Origin: Diatrype stigma
Lineage: Eukaryota; Ascomycota; Sordariomycetes; Xylariales; Diatrypaceae
Assembly: GCA_022225965.2 (NCBI GenBank)
Contig: JAKJXP020000001.1
Location: 248,001 to 312,000 of the forward strand
Direction of reading: 5' to 3'
Length of the DNA stretch: 64,000 nucleotides
A program made the position numbers and the translations under genes. Below, one piece after another: positions 22,312 through 30,920 of the stretch (the stretch's first letter is position 1; each line of letters begins with the position of its first letter). Under the pieces are notes generated by a model, which was given only the letters and a program-made list of their open reading frames with translations, was not told the origin of the DNA and did no database searches.

Positions 22312-25300
22312 ATGAAGAGGCGCTCGTCAGGGTCGTCCGAAGACAGCGCCCCCGCTCATGTCGAGACTACCCAGTCTAGAGAGCCCGCGAGTTCGAACGA
22401 GCGACACTCCACTATCCGGCGTTCTCCCTCAAACCATCAGGAACCACGAAACTCGAGCACGGCGCCATCATCGGCGCGAAACCGATTATCGGGCGCCAAT
22501 GCCGACTGGAAAACCGCACAAGATGAAAATGGTTCCCTCGCAAAGGCGTCCTCAGTTGCGCACTCTCTTTCCGTGCTGACGGCTTCCGAAGACGACTCTA
22601 TCAAGGGAGAAAGGATAGTGGGGCGGCGACCCAACAGGAGCAGATCATCATGGTTTCATAGCCAGTGGGCTCCGTCGTTCTTGACGCTCCTTACAACAGT
22701 CATCGGCATTGTGCTGTTATACGGCGTGTTGGAATCCTCTACCAAGCTCCACTGCGATGTCAAGGGCTGTCGCATGTCGTATATGCGGCCATCGTACATA
22801 AAATTTGACGATTTTGATACTGAACACACGCGGTTCGCCAGTAAATATTCGTTATATTTATATCGGGAGCAGAATGAGGCAAACAGCGGGGCAAAGGTAT
22901 GATCTGAGAGGTAATGCTGTCTACGGTTTTCGTTAACATGAAGATAGGTGTCGGGCATACCGGTGCTCTTCATACCAGGAAACGCTGGTAGCTACAAGCA
23001 AGTCCGGCCTATTGCTTCAGAAACTGCCAACTATTTTCATGATGTTCTCCAGCACGATGCAGCGGTCACAGGTGCAGGTGTGAAGAATCTGGATTTCTTT
23101 ACTGTCGATTTCAACGAGGATTTCACGGCTTTCGACGGCCAGACTATGTTGGACCAAGCCGAGTACGTCAACGAGGCGATCCGATATATATTGTCTCTGT
23201 ATCTCGACCCACGCCTTTCCGATCGGGACCCCAGCCTTCCGGATCCGACTTCGGTGATAGTTCTAGGTCATTCGATGGGAGGAATCGTAGCCCGGACTAT
23301 ACTCATAATGCCTAATTATCAATCCAACTCGGTGAACACCATTATCACTATGTCAGCCCCGCATGCACGGCCGCCCGTTACCTTCGACCCGCAGATCGTC
23401 CAGATCTACGAAGATATCAACGAGTACTGGAGAAATTCGTACGCACAGGAGTGGGAAAACAACCCCCTCTGGCACGTAACTCTTGTGTCTATCGCTGGTG
23501 GCGGTTTGGATACCGTTGTTCCATCCGATTATGCCGGCCTAGAGTCTATAGTCCCCGGTACTCATGGATTCACTGTTTTCACATCCACTATCCCCAATGT
23601 TTGGACCAGTATGGACCACCAGGCAATCACGTGGTGCGACCAGTTCCGCAAAGTCATCACACGTGCTCTGTACCAAATCGTTGATAATGGCCGGGCATCG
23701 CAGACGAAGTCGCGGGCGGAAAGAATGTCGGTATTCAAGAAGTGGTTCCTAACCGGGATGGAGAATATAACTGAAACTACGTTGCGTCACAAAGATCCAA
23801 GCACGCTACTCACCCTCGAAGACAGTTCAAACTCGATCGTTCCCCTCGGCGAACGCCTCGTACTTCGCAACCTCGGATCAAGTGGAGAGCCGAAGACACA
23901 TCTGATACCTATCCCACCTAGTAGCATGTCAGACACGAAATCGTTCACCTTGTTATCTAATATCGAGTTGGAAGCCTCAGGTGGTGACGGACCCTTGGAA
24001 GTGCTGTTCTGCAGCGTTCTCCCTGCACAACCTGGGCAGGCCAATATATTATTCACCTTGGACCTGGATCTCTCCAGCCAGAATCCCGGGTCGACTAGAT
24101 TGGCCTGCACAAATGCAGCATCCGATGTGGTGTTCCTACCAGCCTCAACGCATAAGACGGTGAACCCCTTTTTCGGGGACGGCGAGAGACCAGTTCAGCC
24201 TTTCTCCTACCTACAATATGACCTGAAAGATATATCGGACTATCACTTTGTCGCAGTTGTTGAGAGGACTGGGTCTTTAACCCCCTCTTGGGTAGTGGCT
24301 GAGTTCAGTGATGGCATCGATTCACGTTCTACCCGCCACATCAGTCTGAGGCAACTTCTGGCTTCCGGATTACAATTTCAGCTTCCATCTGAACGGCCCA
24401 TGGTCACGGAAGTAAACATCCCCTCGGTTCAGAGCAGCTTGTTAGCATACAATCTTGAGATTGATGATCAAGGTTGCGCTCAGCATAAAGAACTATTCGC
24501 TCCCTTGGTTCGACAATACTTGTCCGAGCCTTACGAATCCAAGTACTTCGTCAATGCGAGGAGGGTAGAGGTCAGCTTACATGGCAGTTCGCCATACATG
24601 CCTCCATCTATCAACCCCAGAAGCTCGGATGAAGGACTTAGCTTCCAGTTCTGGAACGATCCAACCTGCGGATCGAGTACTTCGATACGCTTGACCGTGG
24701 ATCCTTTGGCTAGCCTGGGGAAGTTATATATGCGATATCGCACGATCTTTGCATCCTTCCCCATTCTTATAGTGACATTGGTCTTGAGACAGCAGTTCCG
24801 TGTTTATGACACTACTGGGGTATTCATATCGTTCTCCGAGAGTCTGGACATCTGTCTTCGGCGCTCCCTGCCATTACTACTCTTCTCGTTAACTCTCTTG
24901 TCACTCACAGCGGGCCAACTACACACATCTTCCTTTGGTGCGTTGTGGCCTTGGAAGTCCATCACGGCCGCCATCGACTTCAATCAGAACGATATGCTGA
25001 GCGGCACTCACGATCCCTTATTCTGGTTCCTAGTGCCGATGATCGGGCTTATCTGTATTGGAGTTTGTGTAGTATTTCATTATGCTATACTGTTCCTCGC
25101 ATACATCCTCAGTGCAGTTTATGGGTTACTCACTCAGGGGGCTTCGAAAACCCAAAATGACAGGAAACGTGTGGTCTCAATTGGTTTTACGCCATCTTCA
25201 TCGAAGCGGCGGTTGGTGACTACAGGAATTCTCCTATTCCTCATTTCGACAGTTGTCCCTTACCAATTCGCGTACGTGGTGGCTTGTTTCATCCAGCTGG

Positions 25301-25782
25301 GCACCAATGTTCGGGCGCTGTGGTCCGTCCGCAACGTTCCTTCGCCTTCCAATACATACTTCAGTAACTACGCTCACTCGGTCTTTCTTCTCATGTTTTG
25401 GGTATTACCGATCAACCTGCCTACGTTGGTCGTTTGGATACGGAACCTGTCTATAAACTGGTTCACACCCTTCTCAACGCATCATAATCTGCTCTCGGTC
25501 CTACCATTCGTTATCCTGGTAGAGACTTTGACGACTGGCAGAATGGTTCCGCGGGTGGCCGGTCGGCTACGCCATTTCACCAGCTTGCTGCTTTTTAGCA
25601 CTGCTGTTTACACCGCCATCTATGGTGTGTCGTACGCATACACAATTCACAACCTCGTGAACTTGATCGCGGGATGGCTCGTAGTTGTTCATTCAACTAC
25701 CGACCCTTGGTCGGTTTCTGGCCTGGCCGATATATTCGATGGTAGGCCAACGGACCACTCGAAGCAACGCAAGAAGCCTTGA
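22312..25782 (+). CDS. BST1: GPI inositol-deacylase (Bst1/PGAP1)
   Basis: Endoplasmic reticulum enzyme that removes the acyl chain from inositol of GPI anchors, needed for ER exit and quality control of GPI proteins. Exon 1 is 22312-22896 (195 codons), the intron 22897-22947 (51 nt, GTATGA...TAG with a GTTAAC branch), and exon 2 22948-25782; 1139 residues. A Ser-rich cytosolic N-terminus leads into one membrane segment (~135-155). The lumenal alpha/beta-hydrolase part shows FIPGNAGSYKQVR and GHSMGG, whose Ser (~304) is the nucleophile. The C-terminal third holds several hydrophobic segments, as usual for the family. The ATG at 22312 is the first in frame; the frame is open further upstream without ATG. 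Confidence 0.96.
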
Positions 25783-26487
25783 TTCGTGTTGGTGCTATCA
25801 GATTATCATGGGGTATGATACATATCCTAGGCCTACTAGCTGGGTCCGTCTGTCCATGGCCTGGAGTATAACTTCTTACCAGGTCAGATCATATGGCAGA
25901 CATGAATTCGGAATCGCTCGATAGGACGGACTTCAGGGTACATATCTCCTTAGTTCAGACTCCGTCGAATATCTCCGTACCTAGCTTCGGATTTCCATGC
26001 ACTGCATAGATTACTGCAGACTTGGATACGATTTTTCGTTGCATTGCATTTGCATATACCACGGTTCCGGCGTTCTGGTTGGGCGGGCTTCTGAATAGTT
26101 GTTGTTTTCTTCTCACAAGGCATCGCAATTTTCATGTACGCGCGACTACGACTATGTAATATAACGTAGCGGCGCCTGGTACCAAATATCATGGGAAGCC
26201 CTGGAAGACTTTTCGCTTCTGTTTGTTCTGTCAGTATCTTCGTTTTCCAGCGAAGGATGGTCGATTGTTGATCTCATTTTATGTCGCTAGAGGATGACAG
26301 ACGAGTCCGGGGGAAGACATTAGATCACGGGGCGATCACGTAATTCATAATCAGCAGTGCATGGTACGGGATAAGATCCCGGGTCGAGCCAATCTCGCGG
26401 AAGGCAGTGAGTGCACTCCAGGCAGGCCGCGATTTGGGGCGACGGCTCCGAGCGCCGATTGGATTTAATCTGGGCTACCTCATGGAC

Positions 26488-26519
26488 GGCCGAGCGACCG
26501 ACCGACCGACCGACCGACC
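26488..26519. repeat. (CCGA)n microsatellite
   Basis: Tetranucleotide tandem repeat of CCGA/GACC about 30 nt long in intergenic DNA. Confidence 0.85.
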
Positions 26520-27138
26520 TCTGAGGAATGGGGGTGTCTTGGTGTTTTTCAAACCGATCAGAGTAAAGCCTAGCCGCGCTTTGGTGGATGGGCGGTTGTA
26601 CATAGGTTGGCTGGTCAACAGCCAGATAGGATTATAAATCCAAGAAAGTGTGAAAGATCGATTAACCGTTGTTTCGCTTCATATGTTGCTTACATCTCCT
26701 TGTAAATGGATAATAACCATTTCTCTACATAATAGCACACAGTCACCCACCAACTTCACCCTAGTGAAGGATGCCATCTCCATGTGTTCAAAGTTCGTGT
26801 CCCTTCAAGGCCTACCGGCTTATGGCTAATTGTCTTTAACTAATATAATAAGCCAAGCAAACACCAAAGGGAGCCGTCCTCTTAAACCCACCCTTCTCCC
26901 AAGATGCGACCTGAAAAAACCCGCGTGAAAGTCTCCGAGAACATGACAGGCTCCGTTTTACTACAACCAAGTGCTATACTTCGTTCACCACCCCTGACAC
27001 ACACATCCGCCGGCCCTCCGCCCAGACGACCGAACGTTCTACCGACATGTTAGATCTAGTACGGTTACATATCCAAGGTGAAGAGAAAATAAATAAAAAA
27101 TAAAAAATAAAATGAAAGACCACGGATGTGTATGAGGC

Positions 27139-27142
27139 AAAA
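27139..27142 (-). terminator. Pol III terminator of tRNA-Phe
   Basis: TTTT on the minus strand, four nucleotides after the mature 3' end of the tRNA; the minimal pol III stop signal. Confidence 0.7.
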
Positions 27143-27146
27143 GATT

Positions 27147-27201
27147 GCGGTGAGTGCGGATCGAACGCACGACCTTCAGATGTTCAGATTCCTGAAGTGG
27201 A

Positions 27202-27233
<32 letters not shown>

Positions 27234-27238
27234 CCCGC
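27147..27238 (-). tRNA. tRNA-Phe (GAA) with 20-nt intron
   Basis: 92-nt gene on the minus strand. D arm (TAGCTCAGTTGGGAGAGC), anticodon stem TCAGA/TCTGA, loop CTGAAG plus A with anticodon GAA at 27203-27205, and T arm GTGCGTTCGATCCGCAC. A 20-nt intron (27182-27201) sits one base after the anticodon, the usual place, and contains TTCAG that can pair with the anticodon region. The acceptor stem has a G-A mismatch at pair 5:68; the rest pairs. The A and B boxes are intact. Confidence 0.93.
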
Positions 27239-28238
27239 TTTGTATTGGAATAAAAAATTTGCTTAGTGTGGATTATATACCGCGTGCGTATGGCCTAGCC
27301 TAGATGCTGACCGAGGCTTCACTACCACGTAGTTCCCCAGCTATCATCTCTTGCAACTAGACCTAGACTCTTACATAACAGGACAATTTTCCACCGGCAA
27401 ACCATCCCTGTAAGCTATGTCGCCGGATTTAAACAAGACCATATTCATTTCAGTTAAGTCCAGTCTTTTGAATCAATCCTTTTGGACTCTGCAAATTGAT
27501 AATAATTAGTAGACCCGTTTCCCTTATCTAATCTTCTAGGCCAGGTTCGGATTTCTTAGATCAGGGGTAGCAGAGTACGAGACTGCTTACCATTAATTGG
27601 AGTTATGATAGTAGAATAGCTGTTGCGTTACAAGTCGCAATGTATAGCACTACTAACTATCCTTTACACCGCTTCACTGGCGAGAGCATAGGAAAAGGTC
27701 TGGTCATCGTAGTTCCAGTACAGACCTCCAGGTGTCAGCTTACAGTATAGCAACATATACTGTGAAGATCTTAAACTGTTATATGCAAATATCATGCGAT
27801 GCCTAGGGATTGAATCGCTACAATATTTGGTGAACGACCTTCGTTTTATATAGGCTGACGCCATCGACATACAATCTGACGCCAGCTCTGTCATACTTTA
27901 GTGGGTTGTGTAACCTGTAAATCGTTCGGAGATGCCCTCCCCCCTTTTCGTTCCCACTTATAGGCGCTTGCGTCGTGAGGCTACGTAGGTGCCCAGAGTG
28001 AAGTATATACAGTCCCTATTTCACCTCCTTGTAACTAGCTTATAACAAATGTGGTGCCTATACGTATCGCCGTTGATGTAAGAGCAGCTTGGTATCAACA
28101 GCCCATTGGAGTGAATACGTTTCGTCCGCGTGAAGAGTGGTTCAACTCACATGTATTAGTCAGGATGTGCTTGGCCGTAGGCGAGCTTCTTTAAGAAGCG
28201 GCTCGTAATATATACTCCATTGTTAAGAGGCAGTAATA

Positions 28239-28266
28239 GCCAAGGTCAGCCAAGGTCAGCCAAGGC
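28239..28266. repeat. 10-bp direct repeat (CCAAGGTCAG)
   Basis: Nearly three consecutive copies of a 10-bp unit (AGCCAAGGTC AGCCAAGGTC AGCCAAGG), 295-320 bp upstream of the cysteine-rich secreted protein start. Could be clustered binding sites for a regulator; no regulator is named. Confidence 0.7.
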
Positions 28267-28412
28267 TCGGCAGTCGATCTATCATCTCGAGTGACCTGTC
28301 TAGAGTGAAATCTTGCGCCGCTCTCGACTTGTGAGCAATCGTCGAACTCGATACCCTCGATGGAGTAGTCGAAAAGAGGGGCTTTAAGTAGAGGGAAGTG
28401 TGAACATACGGG

Positions 28413-28418
28413 TATAAA
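28413..28418 (+). promoter_or_regulatory. TATA box of the cysteine-rich secreted protein
   Basis: TATAAA lies 143 nt before the ATG at 28561 and is followed by a CT-rich stretch (28431-28450) typical of fungal transcription starts. Clear TATA boxes often mark strongly inducible fungal genes. Confidence 0.55.
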
Positions 28419-28560
28419 GAGGGCAGAAAGACCTCTCTCCTTTACTCCTGGCCATCATCAACAACTATTCTCGACTATCGACCACAAAGCCAGTCCAGGA
28501 TTGCTTCCCGACTCAACTCTCAGAGACTCACCAGTCAAACCTTCGACTCGATTTGCGACC

Positions 28561-28844
28561 ATGCAACTCCAGGCTTTCGTCACCGTGGCAGCGGCCCTGG
28601 TTTCATTCGCCTCGGCTTTTCCCAGAGCGCCTGCTAGCGACGTCTTCCAGCTGGAGGACCGCCAGTGCTCTCCCTGCTGCCGCACCCTCTGCTGTTCCAA
28701 CTGTTGTGACTTGGGCAACTGCCAGGTATGTCATTCCAAGTTCAACCACGGAAGTATAGCAGGGGACTCGTCCCTTCACCTGCTTCGAAGAAGAAGAAGA
28801 AGTAGTTGCTCACTTATGGATAGGATTTCTCCTGCTGCACTTGA
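28561..28844 (+). CDS. Small secreted cysteine-rich protein
   Basis: Unrecognised mini-protein. Exon 1 is 28561-28725 (55 codons), the intron 28726-28823 (98 nt, GTATGT...TAG with a GCTCAC branch), and exon 2 28824-28844; 61 residues. Residues 1-19 are a signal peptide (hydrophobic core, ASA before the probable cut), then a ~16-residue acidic/Pro segment, then a 25-residue core with ten cysteines spaced C-x2-CC-x3-CC-x2-CC-x4-C-x4-CC. Exon 2 contributes the last CC pair, which supports the splice. Keeping the intron leaves the frame open to 28932 and would give a ~124-residue form with a different basic tail. The spacing fits no hydrophobin or CFEM pattern I know; a secreted effector-like, antimicrobial or metal-binding role is possible but unproven. 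It stands alone in a gene-poor stretch with a TATA box and upstream repeats. Confidence 0.7.
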
Positions 28845-29935
28845 GGGAAGGATGACCTACGATACGGCATCATCAGTGTTTCCAAAGGGTGGGAAAAGGG
28901 GGGGCCTCGGATGCATCACAATCGGAATATAGATTCGAAGGCAGGACGATGGGCTTCACCGGGCCATGTGTTTCACCAAAATAGTGACAGCTATTTTAAT
29001 ATCATACATTCCTTCTGTCCCCATATAGAGATACTAAGGCATTTGGCCTTGTAGAATCGTGAAAATACCGCTGCCGACGGAGAAACCATCTCTAAGGTCC
29101 CCTGAAATATTTACAGGCTTGAGCGTACGTCGAGAAAAAGGCACGAGATGCGTTTCGAAGGTGATGTTCGATTTGGTGAGCTAGCTATGGTCCATTCCAT
29201 TTTGAGACTATTGGCTTCCCTGATGTATGTGGAATCTTCTCCTCAAACGGCATTCGATGTTGAAAAGGGGCCCAGTACATTCTATATCCCTTGGAACACG
29301 GGTACACCATAGCTTCTAGTTTCTTCATAGATGCTTCATTTGTCCGCATGATTCCCCATAGTCAAAGGGAGGGGTGGCAGGGGGGCGATTATCAACTTCA
29401 TTTGATACCCGCAAACATGAGAGCACATATTTAGACCGCCCTACACCCGTATGTTTATATAGACATAATGAGAAATGCAATTTGCTCGTGTAACTAGATT
29501 GGACCGGAGAGGCTATGATGAGGACTTCCATCTGGTATGAGGGCTTGCCTGCATCACGCATACGCAACATCTCGGTCTAACCTGTTGTTACATCACATTC
29601 ACATGCATCGCCCAGAGTTTGTACAACTAACAAACTTGGGGAAGAATTCCTCAGAGGGCCCATTCATTCTCACCCGTGACTCACCCTGGCTGACTAGATT
29701 CACCAACATGTACTTTGATGTAAACAAAGGGACTTCTATTGACACCTAACGATTATACCTATACTATTAATAACGGACCCTCATCTATCGAAATGAGTAC
29801 CGCACTTATGATTAGCTACGACCGCATCCTTCGATTGCCGATATAGACGAACAGCTTATTCCAAAATCCGAATCGAGTCCTGGTACATGCCACACCACGA
29901 ACATAGCAACAAGGCTCACCCAGGATCGATCTGCC
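28845..29935. other. Intergenic, no gene seen
   Basis: About 1.1 kb between the cysteine-rich protein and the orphan 225-aa gene. Short frames only, no repeats of note. It must contain the 3' UTR of the first and the promoter of the second. Confidence 0.55.
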
Positions 29936-30613
29936 ATGGGGTCGTACAGGCATAGACTAGCGAACGAACTTGCTGGCCACGGGCTGGAGGGATTCAACTT
30001 CTGGCCTTATCAACGAAAAGCCATCACCGATAAATGGGTCATGCTCAGAACCAAGACTGGAGGCGATGTCATCTTCTTCATCCCCGGGGTTCACTATGCT
30101 CTGAGAGACTATCACCATGTCCTGATGGATAAGCAATGTCCCAACGTGTCTGTCACATTCGAGTGCAACAGGCCTACCACATTCGAACACACTAGGCCTA
30201 TGGATCACGTGCTCGTGCCTCTCAAAGAGGTGTATAGCACATTGAGGACCCTAAAAAGACCCTTCCGCAAGAACGAGAACTTAGCGCGTGCCTTCTGGAG
30301 CGTGTTTCCGAACCTCCATGACCACAAACGCAGATACTCAATCCACATCGACTCCTATCGCTGTATCGAGGAAGACATCCGTGCTCCCGGATGGATTGAA
30401 CGGTTGGACACTCCCCTTTTTAAGAGAGTCTACCCGATCGATGATGTCCCTGAAGACGAGCGAGCAATGATGTACTATGTGGACGCAATACTCGTGAAGT
30501 TTAAGCAGGAGGGATGTCCTATGATCGAAGATTGGGAATTTGTGACTTGGAACTGGTGTGAGCCGCCGGCCCATTTGAAGAGCGAGCCATTGAGCTCATC
30601 AGCAGGGTTATAG
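29936..30613 (+). CDS. Orphan 225-aa hypothetical protein
   Basis: Single uninterrupted frame with ATG at 29936 and TAG at 30613. I do not recognise the family. The protein is soluble-looking, without signal peptide or membrane segment, rich in Arg, His, Tyr and Trp. It contains a motif-like hydrophobic stretch (DVIFFIPGVHYALRDYHH, ~45-62) and a C-terminal Trp-rich segment (DWEFVTWNWCEPP). Codon use looks like a real gene, and the antisense and other frames are broken. Its position in a gene-poor, accessory-looking stretch suggests a lineage-specific gene. Function unknown. Confidence 0.6.
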   Translation: MGSYRHRLANELAGHGLEGFNFWPYQRKAITDKWVMLRTKTGGDVIFFIPGVHYALRDYHHVLMDKQCPNVSVTFECNRPTTFEHTRPMDHVLVPLKEVYSTLRTLKRPFRKNENLARAFWSVFPNLHDHKRRYSIHIDSYRCIEEDIRAPGWIERLDTPLFKRVYPIDDVPEDERAMMYYVDAILVKFKQEGCPMIEDWEFVTWNWCEPPAHLKSEPLSSSAGL

Positions 30614-30920
30614 GGGGGCTGAAATATTGGGCTGCTTACAAATACTACAGGGAAAAGCTACATCATCGCATAAGGCTTGAGACAGAAATTTATATACCTC
30701 TGTTTAAAGGATATTTCGTATGTTTATATGTTTATTCGTAATATCCAAAATATCGCCTGCAAGCTCTGAAGCAACCGCTCGATAACATCCCCAAAAGTGC
30801 TCGTTGTATACAATGCCTGCCCATCTTGATGTCAGAAATAGAAATGCACCTTATTACTCCTTAGGCACTAGAGAACCACTGACAGTCAAACGCACCTGTT
30901 TCATCTAGAAGACCCATAAT
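30614..30920. other. Convergent intergenic gap
   Basis: 307 bp between the stop of the orphan gene and the stop of the MATE gene; AT-rich 3' flanking sequence. Nothing else seen. Confidence 0.6.

Larger units (their letters stand above)
25783..28560. other. Gene-poor region holding tRNA-Phe
   Basis: AT-rich stretch between BST1 and the small secreted protein. Apart from tRNA-Phe (27147-27238), a CCGA microsatellite (26488-26519), an A-rich patch at 27085-27117 and a 10-bp repeat at 28239-28266, nothing recognisable is present. Short open frames show no family match. Confidence 0.6.

Noticed and set aside
28787..28803. GAA triplet repeat as a coding Glu run
   Set aside because: Falls inside the consensus intron of the secreted protein; the acceptor at 28823 gives the more coherent cysteine-rich end.
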